In this document: positions 19,901 through 28,533 of the stretch, piece after piece | Position numbering within the stretch: the first letter of the stretch is position 1 | Layout of the letters: the number at the start of each line of letters is the position of its first letter | Source: Bacillota bacterium | GTDB taxonomy: Bacteria; Bacillota; Dehalobacteriia; UBA4068 | Length of the DNA: 64,000 nt | Direction: 5' to 3' | Assembly: GCA_024679955.1 (NCBI GenBank) | Contig: JAILCQ010000044.1 | Coordinates: 21,198 to 85,197 of the forward strand | Position numbers and translations under genes: made by a program | The notes under the pieces: model-generated | What the model was told of the DNA's origin: nothing | Databases searched by the model: none | Seen by the model: only the letters and a program-made list of their open reading frames with translations

Positions 19901-20290
19901 AACGTATTGCTCTTCGGCGACTACACCTGGCTTGACGGTCAGTACACCTGGTCCAGCTTCTGCGACGGTACGGGCGGCATGGACGTTGCCATGTTCGGCG
20001 GCAACGCTGAAATGAGCGGCGACGGCACTCTGGTTATCGATTGGGATAACAGAGCCATCCAAGTCGTCGGCGGCGACGTTACCATCAAAGTCCACAGCGA
20101 TCTGAACCTGAGCTTCTGGAACATCAGCTGCGCTGTCGGTTCCAACCTCCACTTCGTACTGGATAACGGCACCAAAGTTACCATGAACGCTTGGTTCGGC
20201 GATGTTCACTATGATGACTTCGACCTGATCCCCGCTTCCAGCAATCCTGCTGCCGGCACTTGGGACTGGGCCGTCTGGACCATTCTGTAA
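16976..20290 (+). CDS. Large SLH-domain protein, probable S-layer protein
   Basis: Signal peptide MKKFVVVLLALALVFGLATTAMA; SLH repeats FPDVSNQSKAAQTGIYRLATLGVLEGYEDGTFRPSGNITRAEFAKI, FSDVKVGSWYNGYVIAAYEYNLVKGYTDGTFGPQRNITLAEAVTMLLR; RBS AGGAGG. Confidence 0.9.
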   Translation: MKKFVVVLLALALVFGLATTAMAADTQVSFPDVSNQSKAAQTGIYRLATLGVLEGYEDGTFRPSGNITRAEFAKICDYLADKVGAISTFDSMTSAFSDVKVGSWYNGYVIAAYEYNLVKGYTDGTFGPQRNITLAEAVTMLLRVVGYTDELSGDWPYDYIAAAKDLDVIDDIDFVSNRIATRAEIAIMANAILDLAKVQYDPDSITVLVNRPSTVRNQDKSYKYLANNAIYTTISNAKDFVALGYDLLEGSFDAFTAEVHFKDGADIFREGAAWGYEKFKDGELEMIACEYPHDRTCDYDVYGVNDKYYIQGGKLVDLGGQIATITYTGNPAKDHDAEICFVELTGSVVKSYALKKDGDTGVKADDVKYAKSTDYAYMDRVDFDADSYGMLYLDEDGNWIGMKDYHVPALTDVRFGIVSKVNDNWIEFNQTQHVIANIALNDKYGTYLDKGFVFIKDGEFIKASDVKVGDVIYQGKLSDGDVTYFLVYSPLQGNVKKYRQDYFITMNDDHDYDAHYGYYGTNGVDGKLTWLNHVNSLNNDVFKSCQYAIAYAYNGLAYVIGDYNDAALGVIVDALTRANGLSIYDIISGLTSSNPVSGIASSLVKTIVLFGEDGEEHEYTFSDKYDFADFVADVLDQADDAGYDPNVLHVLGSLVTLSLNSDGQINGVDLEVFFDPQDPAIANSVSGHYVKHGTDPKQYLNDDATIFRINAKVVRPRLYSGASLADASASLVVTPVNAQKARVEDSTYYVFDSVKLVKASSLLKGDFMTKQYAAYDTAESGSSIDGLYIVNSTSRYARYGVAENEYQDANHDKVLEMVDDDDILIDNWLYPNWWGIGQINYPLLMFYWLDDEDLLYGLGIADEDGLVPQIKPGYQIPGSAGQFQQYVGSSSIASVGSNGKHIVFNYDNDNPMGASRTFEVTSDTKFYDLAKDKAMTYEDLMTSKQDPSAWYVYIYEPALDATDCELLYVVKVNAPNVLLFGDYTWLDGQYTWSSFCDGTGGMDVAMFGGNAEMSGDGTLVIDWDNRAIQVVGGDVTIKVHSDLNLSFWNISCAVGSNLHFVLDNGTKVTMNAWFGDVHYDDFDLIPASSNPAAGTWDWAVWTIL

Positions 20291-20350
20291 TCGCCCTTAG
20301 CGAATCGCTACGATAGGTAGGTATCAGTCAGGTCTGACCTGACTGAACGC

Positions 20351-20380
20351 AAAGCCCCCTCCTGCGGGAGGGGGCTTTGT
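20351..20380 (+). terminator. Terminator hairpin after the S-layer gene
   Basis: AAAGCCCCCTCC-tgc-GGGAGGGGGCTTT. Confidence 0.75.
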
Positions 20381-20651
20381 TGTTTCTCCGCCCCGGCAAA
20401 AGCGTCGCCGTTCTGCGGAAACCGTCGCGCCCCCGGCTCCAATGTTCTGTTTGGGCCGGGCATTTTTGCATGGAGGCAGCGGGAAAAACCGCCGGGAAAC
20501 CGGCTGAAAAACCCGGCCGGAAACAAAAGGGGACAGAAAAGGCTATTGACTTTGCGGGCTGGATTGATTACAATATATATGCTTTCGTTTATTTATTATA
20601 TCTATATATTGTGTAAAGCGGCGGTCACGGCCGGAGCAGGGAGGAAACAAA

Positions 20652-22976
20652 ATGATAGAAACCGTAGTGATCGAGAACATAAAAAAAAGGGACGGCAGAA
20701 CGGTCCCCTTTGACCGGCAGAAAATCGAAGTGGCCATAGACAAGGCCTTTGCCGCCACCGGCTCCGCCAACGACGACGCGGCGGCCCTGGCGGAGGAGGT
20801 GGAGCGGCGCTTGACAGAGGCGGGGCTGCTCCAGCCGGAGGTGGAGCAGATCCAGGACGTGGTGGAACAGACGTTGATGGATTACGGCCATGTACGCACG
20901 GCCAAGGCCTATATCCTCTACCGGGCGGAGCGCAGCCGGGTGCGGCAGATGAACAGCCGCCTGATGAAGGTATACGAGGACATCACCTACAAGGCCGCCA
21001 TGGACAGCGATATCCTGCGGGAAAACGCCAATATCGACGGGAACACCGCCATGGGCGCCATGCTGAAATACGGCTCCGAAGGGGCCAAGCATTATTATGA
21101 AATGTTCATCATCAACCCCGCCTATGCCCAGGCCCATCGCCAGGGGGATATCCACATCCACGATCTGGATTTTTATACCCTGACCACCACCTGCTGCCAA
21201 ATCGATTTGCTGGATTTGTTCAAAGGCGGTTTCTCCACCGGCCACGGGGTGCTGCGGGAGCCGAAACATATCGAAAGCTATGCGGCCCTGGCCTGCATCG
21301 CCATACAATCCAATCAAAACGACCAGCACGGCGGTCAATCCATCGTCAATATGGATTACGGCCTGGCCCCCGGCGTGGCCAAAACCTATGCCCTGCGCTA
21401 TCATACCCATTTGCGGCGGGCTTTGGAGCTGTTGGCCGGGGAGGCGGCCTCCCAGGCGGCGGAGAAAGTCGCCCAGGATTTGCAGGAGCAGGGCACAAAC
21501 CCGGATCTGGCGGACGCCGGCGGCTATATGGCCCGGGAAAAAGAAGGCTTGCTGGCGGCGGATATCCCTGCAGAGACGGTGGAAAAGGCCCAGTCCTTTG
21601 CCAAGGACAAAGCCTATGAGGATACCGACCGGGCCACCTACAAGGCCATGGTGGCCCTGATCCACAATCTCAACACCATGCATTCCCGTGCCGGCGCGCA
21701 GACCCCCTTTTCCAGCGTCAACTACGGTATGGATACCTCCCCCGAAGGCCGCATGGTCATCAAAAACCTGCTTTTGGCTACCGAGGCCGGTCTGGGCCAG
21801 GGGGAAACGCCGATTTTCCCCATACAGATCTTCCGGGTCAAAGAAGGAGTCAACTATAACCCCGGCGAGCCCAATTACGATTTGTTCCGTTTGGCCTGCC
21901 GGGTCAGCGCCCACCGGCTCTTCCCCAATTTTTCTTTTTTGGACGCCCCGTTCAATCTGCAGTATTACCGGCCGGGCCATTATGAAACGGAAGTGGCCTA
22001 TATGGGCTGCCGCACCCGGGTTTTGGGCAATGTCTATGATCCTGAACGGCAGGTTTCTCCCCGCCGGGGCAATCTTTCCTTTACCACCATCAATCTGCCC
22101 CGCATCGCCATCAACGCCAACGGCAATATACAATGGTTTTTCGACGAATTGGATCGCAAGATCGATCTGTGCGTAGGCCAGCTGTTGGAACGCTTTGCCA
22201 TCCAATGCAAAAAACGGGTGGTGAACTATCCGTTTTTGATGGGCGAAGGCGTATGGCTGGGCAGCGAAAAGCTGCAATGGAACGACGAAGTGGGCGAGGT
22301 TTTGCGCCACGGCACCTTAAGCGTGGGCTTCATCGGCCTGGCGGAAGCGTTGACGGCCCTGACCGGCGAGCATCACGGCCAAAGCGCCAAAGCCCAAAAT
22401 TTGGGCCTGGATATCGTGGCCCATATGCGCCAACGCATGGACGATTACAGCCGGGAGAAAAAGATGAACTTCACCCTGCTGGCCACCCCGGCCGAGGGCT
22501 TGTCCGGCCGTTTCGTGCAGCTGGATCGGGAAAAATACGGGGTGATCCCCGGCGTTACCGACCGGCAATACTATACCAACAGTTTCCATATCCCGGTGTA
22601 TTTCCCCATCAGCGTCAAGGATAAGATCCGTCTGGAAGCCCCCTATCATGCCCTGACCAATGCCGGGCATATCACCTATGTGGAATTGGACGGGGACACC
22701 GCCGCCAATCTGGAGGCCTTTGAGTCGGTGATCCGCTATATGAAAGAGCAGGGCGTGGGCTACGGCTCCGTCAATCATCCGGTGGATCGGGACGAGGTCT
22801 GCGGCTATAACGGCGTCATCGGCGACACTTGCCCCCGCTGCGGCCGCCGGGAAGAGGAGGGCCCGCCTTTCCAAAGGATACGCCGCATCACCGGCTATCT
22901 GGTGGGCACCCTGGACCGCTTCAACAACGCCAAACGGGCGGAAGAAGCGGACCGGGTAAAACACAGCCTGTGCTAA
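20652..22976 (+). CDS. nrdD: Anaerobic (class III) ribonucleoside-triphosphate reductase
   Basis: N-terminal ATP-cone-like KRDGRTVPFDRQKIEVAIDKAF; C-terminal CGYNGVIGDTCPRCG and RIRRITGYLVGTLDRFNNAKRAEEADRVKHSL. Confidence 0.92.
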   Translation: MIETVVIENIKKRDGRTVPFDRQKIEVAIDKAFAATGSANDDAAALAEEVERRLTEAGLLQPEVEQIQDVVEQTLMDYGHVRTAKAYILYRAERSRVRQMNSRLMKVYEDITYKAAMDSDILRENANIDGNTAMGAMLKYGSEGAKHYYEMFIINPAYAQAHRQGDIHIHDLDFYTLTTTCCQIDLLDLFKGGFSTGHGVLREPKHIESYAALACIAIQSNQNDQHGGQSIVNMDYGLAPGVAKTYALRYHTHLRRALELLAGEAASQAAEKVAQDLQEQGTNPDLADAGGYMAREKEGLLAADIPAETVEKAQSFAKDKAYEDTDRATYKAMVALIHNLNTMHSRAGAQTPFSSVNYGMDTSPEGRMVIKNLLLATEAGLGQGETPIFPIQIFRVKEGVNYNPGEPNYDLFRLACRVSAHRLFPNFSFLDAPFNLQYYRPGHYETEVAYMGCRTRVLGNVYDPERQVSPRRGNLSFTTINLPRIAINANGNIQWFFDELDRKIDLCVGQLLERFAIQCKKRVVNYPFLMGEGVWLGSEKLQWNDEVGEVLRHGTLSVGFIGLAEALTALTGEHHGQSAKAQNLGLDIVAHMRQRMDDYSREKKMNFTLLATPAEGLSGRFVQLDREKYGVIPGVTDRQYYTNSFHIPVYFPISVKDKIRLEAPYHALTNAGHITYVELDGDTAANLEAFESVIRYMKEQGVGYGSVNHPVDRDEVCGYNGVIGDTCPRCGRREEEGPPFQRIRRITGYLVGTLDRFNNAKRAEEADRVKHSLC

Positions 22977-22986
22977 GGAGGGCGTC

Positions 22987-23613
22987 ATGCCGCAAGTGAA
23001 GATCATTTCCTCCGCTTTGGCCGCTTCAGCGGTGCACAAAAGCCAATACCCGGCGGAACCGTTGGCGCAGATCGCTTTGATCGGCCGTTCCAATTCCGGC
23101 AAAAGCTCTTTGATCAACGCCCTGCTGCAGCGGAAGAACCTGGCCCGCACCTCCAGCCAACCGGGAAAGACCCGGCTGCTGAACTTCTACCGGGCGGAGG
23201 CGGCCCTGGAGGACGAGCGCCGCATCGCCTGGCATTTTGTGGATTTGCCCGGCTACGGCTATGCCAAGGCCGCCAAAACGGAGCGGGAGCAATGGGCGGC
23301 TTTCATCGACGCCTATTTGCGCAGCCGCCGGCAAACGGCGTATTGCTGGCAGTTGTTGGATATCCGGCATTTGCCCAGCCAGGAGGACAGGCAAATGTAT
23401 CGCTTCCTGAGCCGGGAGGGCTTTCGCTTGCAGCTGATCGCCGCCAAAAGCGACAAGCTGAGCAAAAGCGCCGCCGCCGCCGGGGTCAAAAGCATCGCCG
23501 AAGCTCTGGAAACGCCTGTGGCCGCCGTTTTGCCCTTTTCCGCCGTGACTTTGGCCGGCCGGGAAGAATTGCTCAGCCGGGCCGCCGCCTTTGTGGTTTC
23601 CCTGGGCGGCTAG
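22987..23613 (+). CDS. engB: Ribosome biogenesis GTPase EngB/YsxC
   Basis: ALIGRSNSGKSSLINALLQRKNLARTSSQPGKTRLLNFY, VDLPGYGYAKA. Confidence 0.93.
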   Translation: MPQVKIISSALAASAVHKSQYPAEPLAQIALIGRSNSGKSSLINALLQRKNLARTSSQPGKTRLLNFYRAEAALEDERRIAWHFVDLPGYGYAKAAKTEREQWAAFIDAYLRSRRQTAYCWQLLDIRHLPSQEDRQMYRFLSREGFRLQLIAAKSDKLSKSAAAAGVKSIAEALETPVAAVLPFSAVTLAGREELLSRAAAFVVSLGG

Positions 23614-23676
23614 GCGAAATCCGGGAAGGGAAAGAGGAAAAACAGGGAATTTGACGGAAAATTTGCGCCTTTGCGC

Positions 23677-23705
23677 TTGCTACCAAGCTGCCGGTATGGT
23701 ATAAT
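23677..23705 (+). promoter_or_regulatory. Sigma-A-type promoter for the pheST leader
   Basis: TTGCTA-17 nt-TATAAT, extended (TATGGTATAAT). Confidence 0.75.
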
Positions 23706-23832
23706 AGCAGAGTAGGCCGAAGACTTGGCCTTTCCGGCCGGTTTTCAGCAGAGGCGGTTTACGGTTCCCGCAGGCCTGCGGGTTTATGGAATCTGTCGTT
23801 GGATGAAATAAGCTGCGAAAGGGTTGGCAATC

Positions 23833-23925
23833 ATGCGATTTAGTGCGAAAGCTTTTTGGAAACTTTTCGAGCAGACCGGTTCGATCACCGCTTATATCAT
23901 TTACCGCAGGATGATGCCGCAATGA
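23833..23925 (+). CDS. 30-aa YqzL-like small protein encoded in the pheS leader (absent from ORF track)
   Basis: ATG...TGA encoding MRFSAKAFWKLFEQTGSITAYIIYRRMMPQ; resembles YqzL family (xFxWKxFxxTGxIxxYLLY pattern); upstream GAAAGGG RBS-like. Confidence 0.65.
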   Translation: MRFSAKAFWKLFEQTGSITAYIIYRRMMPQ

Positions 23926-23979
23926 GCAAAGCCCCTTGGCTTTGCCGTTGCCATAGTTTCAAAGGCCAATACGGTATCT

Positions 23980-24020
23980 ATGCCTTTCATCCCAAGGGTG
24001 AAAGGCATTTTGTTTTTTTG
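23980..24020 (+). terminator. Intrinsic terminator in the leader immediately upstream of pheS (attenuator candidate)
   Basis: ATGCCTTTCA-t-CCC-aa-GGG-TGAAAGGCAT followed by TTTGTTTTTTTG. Confidence 0.85.
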
Positions 24021-24047
24021 TAATTATTTTGTATCGGAGGACGGATT

Positions 24048-25079
24048 ATGTGGGACAAATTAACGGAGATCCAAGCCAAAGCGGAAGAAGCGGCGGCGTC
24101 TTGTCAGGATTTGGCCTCTTTGACCGAGATTAAAGTGGCTTATCTGGGCAAAAAAGGGGAAATCACCCAAATTTCCAAAATGATGGGCAAGGTCAGCCCC
24201 GAGGAAAGGCCCCGGCTGGGACAGGCGGTCAATCAAGCCAAGCAAAAGGTGGAAGCGGCGATACAGCGGCGTATGGACGAGCTGAAAGAGGCGGCGTTGC
24301 AGCAATCCCTGGCCGAAGAAACGGCCGACGTCACCCTGCCCGGCACGGTTTTCCCCGCCGGTTCCCTGCATATTTTGACCATCGTGCGCCGGGAGATCGA
24401 AGATATCTTCACTGGCATGGGCTATACGATCATGGAAGGCTCCCAGGTGGAAACGGATTATTATAATTTCGAGGCTTTGAATATCCCCAAGGACCATCCT
24501 GCCCGGGATATGCAGGACAGCTTTTATTTCAGCGGCAATCTGCTGCTGCGCACCCATACCTCCCCGGCCCAGGCCCATGCCATGGAGCAGATGCAGGGGC
24601 AATATCCGGTGAAGATCATCGCCCCCGGCGTGGTTTACCGCCGGGACGACGACGCCACCCATTCTCCCATGTTCCACCAGGTGGAAGGCCTGCTGCTGGA
24701 CGAACACGTCACCATGGGGGATTTGAAAGGCACCCTGCGGGCCTTTGCCCAGCAAATGTTCGGCGCGGAACGGCAGATCCGTTTGCGGCCCAGCTTTTTC
24801 CCGTTTACCGAGCCTTCGGCGGAGGTGGACGTATCCTGTTTTGCCTGCGGCGGCGCCGGCTGCCGTTTGTGCAAGGGCAGCGGCTGGATCGAGATCCTCG
24901 GCTCCGGTATGGTGCATCCCCATGTATTGGAAATGTCCGGCTACGACCCGCAAAAGCTCACCGGTTTCGCCTTCGGCATGGGCGTGGAACGGATCGCCAT
25001 GCTGAAATACGGCATTACCGATATGCGGCTGCTGTTTGACAACGACGTTCGCTTCTTAAGCGGCTTTGGGAGGGCATAA
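24048..25079 (+). CDS. pheS: Phenylalanyl-tRNA synthetase alpha subunit
   Basis: [51 protein letters not shown]. Confidence 0.95.
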   Translation: MWDKLTEIQAKAEEAAASCQDLASLTEIKVAYLGKKGEITQISKMMGKVSPEERPRLGQAVNQAKQKVEAAIQRRMDELKEAALQQSLAEETADVTLPGTVFPAGSLHILTIVRREIEDIFTGMGYTIMEGSQVETDYYNFEALNIPKDHPARDMQDSFYFSGNLLLRTHTSPAQAHAMEQMQGQYPVKIIAPGVVYRRDDDATHSPMFHQVEGLLLDEHVTMGDLKGTLRAFAQQMFGAERQIRLRPSFFPFTEPSAEVDVSCFACGGAGCRLCKGSGWIEILGSGMVHPHVLEMSGYDPQKLTGFAFGMGVERIAMLKYGITDMRLLFDNDVRFLSGFGRA

Positions 25080-25082
25080 ACC

Positions 25083-27515
25083 ATGAGAGTATCGTACAAT
25101 TGGCTGAAAGAATATTTGCCGGTAAAAATATCCGCCCAGGAATTGGCGGAAAAAATGACCTTTGCCGGTTTGGAAATCGACGAAGTGGAAGAACGCTGCC
25201 AGGAATTGTCCGGCGTGGTGGTGGGCAAGGTCAACCGCTGTGAAAAGCTGGAAGGCAGCGACCATCTGCATGTATGCGCCGTGTTCGACGGCCAGACGGA
25301 AGAAACCGTGGTCTGCGGCGCGCCCAATGTGGCCGCCGGTCAAACCGTGGCCTTTGCCAAGGTGGGCGCGACTTTGCCCGGAGGCTTCACCATCGGCAGC
25401 AAAAAGACCATGGGCGTGGAAAGCCGGGGCATGCTCTGCTCCCAGAAAGAGCTGGGGGCCGGGGAAGACCATACCGGCATTTGGCTGCTGCCCGATGATT
25501 TGCCGGCCGGCGCGGATCTGGCGGAGACCCTGGGCCTGAAAGATCAGGTGCTGGTGGTGGAGCTGACCCCCAACCGCGCCGATTGCCTGGGCGTGCTCAA
25601 TTGCGCCCGGGAGGCGGCGGCCCTTACCGGCCTGCCGGTGACGGAACCGGATCTCAGCTATCCGGAAGAAGGCCCGGACATCCAAACCATGATCGATATC
25701 CAGGTGGACGATCCGGCCATTTGCCCCCGCTATATGGCCCGTTTGGTCACCGGCGTGCAGCTCGGCCCTTCCCCCATGTGGATGCAGTTGTATTTGCTGG
25801 CGGCGGGCATGCGCCCCATCAACAATGTGGTGGATATCGCCAATTATGTGATGCTGGAATACAATCAGCCCCTGCATACCTTCGATTATCAAAGCCTGCG
25901 GGGCAAAAAGATATTGGTGCGGGAAGCGGTTTTGGGCGAAGAGCTGACCACCCTGGACGGAAAAGACCGGGTGTTCAACGGCGACGAGATTTTGATCTGC
26001 GACGGCGAAGGCCCGGTATGCTTGGCCGGGGTGATGGGCGGTTACAATTCCGAGGTGACGGAAAACACCCGGGATATTTTGATCGAATCCGCCTGCTTCG
26101 AGCCGGTGCATATTCGCCGCACCGCCCGTCGCTTGGGCATCCCTTCGGAATCTTCCCAGCGTTTTGAAAAGGGTATCGACGCCGCCTCCTGCGATCTGGC
26201 CGCCCGTCGCGCCGCCCAGCTGCTGGTGCGCTATTGCGGCGGTACCGCCGCCAAAGGCGCAGTGGATGTTTGCCGGGAAAGCTTTGCCCCCAAACGGATC
26301 TTGCTGCGCCGGGCCAAGGTCAACGCTTTGCTGGGCATGGACTATTCCATGGAGGAGATCCTCCAGGTGATGCGGGACTTGTCCTTCGGCCTGGAGCTGG
26401 TAGCGGAGGAAGAGGAAGCGGTTTGGGTAACGGCCCCCACCTATCGCCGGGATATCTCCATCGAAGAGGACTTGATCGAAGAAGTGGCGCGGCTGAAAGG
26501 CTACGACCATATCCCCGCCACCCTGCCTTTGAATCAAACCTGCGGCTATCGCAACCGGGAACAAAGCCTGGAACTGCGGATGAAAGAATTATGCGCCGGT
26601 ATGGGCCTGCAGGAAACGGTGAATTACAGCTTCATCAGCCCCAAGGAAGCGGCCCGCCTGCGCCTGCCCGAAGGCCATCCCTGGAACGGCGGCCTGCGCA
26701 TACAAAACCCGCTGAACGAAGAGCAAAGCGTGATGCGGCAAAGCCTGCTGCCGGGATTGCTGCATGCGGTTTCCCGCAACAACAGCCGCCGCAATCTGGA
26801 TGTGCGCCTGTTTGAAATGGGCATGGTCTTCGTCCCAACCGGCGGCGGCAAGCCCTTTGTCCCGGAGGAGGACGAACCGCAGCAGCCAAAGGAAAACCTG
26901 CATCTGGGCTTTGCCATAAGCGGCCAGGCGGCCATGCATTGGCAAAAGCAGAGCCGGGCCTATGATTTCTTCTATCTCAAGGGCGTGGTGGAATCTCTCC
27001 TGGGCGACCTGGGTATATCCGCTTTGCGCTTCCAACGCCTGCAGGTCCCCTATCTGCATCCCGGCCGGGCGGCGGAAATCTATCTGGATGATACGCTTTT
27101 GGGCTATATCGGCGAGGTGCATCCGCTGACCGCCGCCGCGTATGAATTGGAAAACCGCACCGTGGTGGGGGAATTGTACATGGCCCCGCTGTTCGCCGCG
27201 GTGAACAATATACCGCAAAGCCATGATTTGCCCCGCTATCCGGAAGTCAAACGGGATATCGCCCTGCTGGGCGACGCATCCGTGGCGGCGGCGGATATCG
27301 AAGCCGCCATCCGCAATGCCGGCGGCCCCTACCTGCGCAAGGTGGAGCTGTTCGACCTGTACGACGGCGCGCCCATCCCCGCCGGTCAACGCAGCCTGGC
27401 GTATTCTTTGAGCTTCGGCGCGGAGGAACGTACCCTCACCGATAAAGAAGCGGACGAAAGCTTCGCCGCCATCGTGGAAGCTTTGGGCCGGGAGCTGCAT
27501 CTGCAATTGCGCTAA
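25083..27515 (+). CDS. pheT: Phenylalanyl-tRNA synthetase beta subunit
   Basis: MRVSYNWLKEYLPVKISAQELAEKMTFAGLEIDEVE; B3/4, B5 and anticodon-binding FDX-ACB-like domains in order. Confidence 0.95.
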   Translation: MRVSYNWLKEYLPVKISAQELAEKMTFAGLEIDEVEERCQELSGVVVGKVNRCEKLEGSDHLHVCAVFDGQTEETVVCGAPNVAAGQTVAFAKVGATLPGGFTIGSKKTMGVESRGMLCSQKELGAGEDHTGIWLLPDDLPAGADLAETLGLKDQVLVVELTPNRADCLGVLNCAREAAALTGLPVTEPDLSYPEEGPDIQTMIDIQVDDPAICPRYMARLVTGVQLGPSPMWMQLYLLAAGMRPINNVVDIANYVMLEYNQPLHTFDYQSLRGKKILVREAVLGEELTTLDGKDRVFNGDEILICDGEGPVCLAGVMGGYNSEVTENTRDILIESACFEPVHIRRTARRLGIPSESSQRFEKGIDAASCDLAARRAAQLLVRYCGGTAAKGAVDVCRESFAPKRILLRRAKVNALLGMDYSMEEILQVMRDLSFGLELVAEEEEAVWVTAPTYRRDISIEEDLIEEVARLKGYDHIPATLPLNQTCGYRNREQSLELRMKELCAGMGLQETVNYSFISPKEAARLRLPEGHPWNGGLRIQNPLNEEQSVMRQSLLPGLLHAVSRNNSRRNLDVRLFEMGMVFVPTGGGKPFVPEEDEPQQPKENLHLGFAISGQAAMHWQKQSRAYDFFYLKGVVESLLGDLGISALRFQRLQVPYLHPGRAAEIYLDDTLLGYIGEVHPLTAAAYELENRTVVGELYMAPLFAAVNNIPQSHDLPRYPEVKRDIALLGDASVAAADIEAAIRNAGGPYLRKVELFDLYDGAPIPAGQRSLAYSLSFGAEERTLTDKEADESFAAIVEALGRELHLQLR

Positions 27516-27534
27516 AGAATAATAGAGTAGGAGA

Positions 27535-28500
27535 ATGGCTATGAAATTGTCGGATATCTATCGCACCGCTGTGGAAATGGGCATGAACGCCGACCCCCGG
27601 GGCCGGGAGGCCGCCCAGAAAGAATTGGACAAAGCGGCCAAAGCCTATGAAAAGCTGGAGGAGGAAGAACAGGAATTTTTCGACATGGCCTCCCTGGAAA
27701 ACCCCTACGGCGACAGCCGCCTGCTTTACGGCGACCCGGATAAGGAGATCCATAAGCTGTTTTGCGGCATAGACCTGGAAGTGGGGGAGATCAATCTCAT
27801 CGAAAACCTCAACCGCCGGGGCGCGGCCATCGATTTGGCCCTGGCCCATCACCCGGAAGGGGAGGGCCTGGCCAATCTGGGCAAGGTGATGCAGGTGCAG
27901 CCCGGCGTGATCCGCAAAACCGGCGTGCTGCCCAATGTGGCCGAGGCCCTGTTGGACGAACGCATCGTCGAGGTGGAAAGAAGCGTGCATTCCGCCAATC
28001 ATTTCCGGGCTGTGGACGCCGCCCGTTTGCTGGATCTGCCCATGATGTGCGTGCACACCCCGGCGGACAATCTGGCCGCCAGCTTTTTGACGGAGTTGCT
28101 GGAAGCGGAAGCCCCGGAAACCGTGGGCGATATCGTGAAACTGTTGAAAGAAATACCGGAATATCATTATTCCGCCGTGCATAATCTGCCGCCTTTGCTG
28201 GTATCCGGCGCCAGCGGCCGCAGCGCCGGCAAAATCTTTGTGGATTTCACCGGCGGCACCAGCGGCCCCAAGGAAATGATGCAAAAGCTCTCCGACGCGG
28301 GGGTCAGCACCGTGGTGGCCATGCATGCCACGGAAGGCATGGTGAAAATCGCCAAAGAAGCCAAGCTCAATCTGCTGATCGCCGGCCATATGGCCAGCGA
28401 CAGCCTGGGCCTGAATCTGTTCCTGGACGAATTGGCCTGCGCCGGTGTGGAGATCGTGGCCGGTTCCGGCCTGATCCGCTGGCAGAGAAAAACGGCCTGA
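27535..28500 (+). CDS. NIF3-like (NGG1p-interacting factor) family protein
   Basis: RRGAAIDLALAHHPEG, SVHSANHFRAVDAARLLDLPMMCVHTPADN, HMASDSLGLN. Confidence 0.75.
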   Translation: MAMKLSDIYRTAVEMGMNADPRGREAAQKELDKAAKAYEKLEEEEQEFFDMASLENPYGDSRLLYGDPDKEIHKLFCGIDLEVGEINLIENLNRRGAAIDLALAHHPEGEGLANLGKVMQVQPGVIRKTGVLPNVAEALLDERIVEVERSVHSANHFRAVDAARLLDLPMMCVHTPADNLAASFLTELLEAEAPETVGDIVKLLKEIPEYHYSAVHNLPPLLVSGASGRSAGKIFVDFTGGTSGPKEMMQKLSDAGVSTVVAMHATEGMVKIAKEAKLNLLIAGHMASDSLGLNLFLDELACAGVEIVAGSGLIRWQRKTA

Positions 28501-28533
28501 GCCGGGACCTTCGGCGGCAGAAAGGAGCTGTCT

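Noticed and set aside
16967-20209. Two long minus-strand ORFs (535 and 488 aa) opposite the S-layer gene
   Set aside because: Val/Gly/Asp/Phe-rich mirror-frame translations of a highly biased gene; no RBS or domain evidence.
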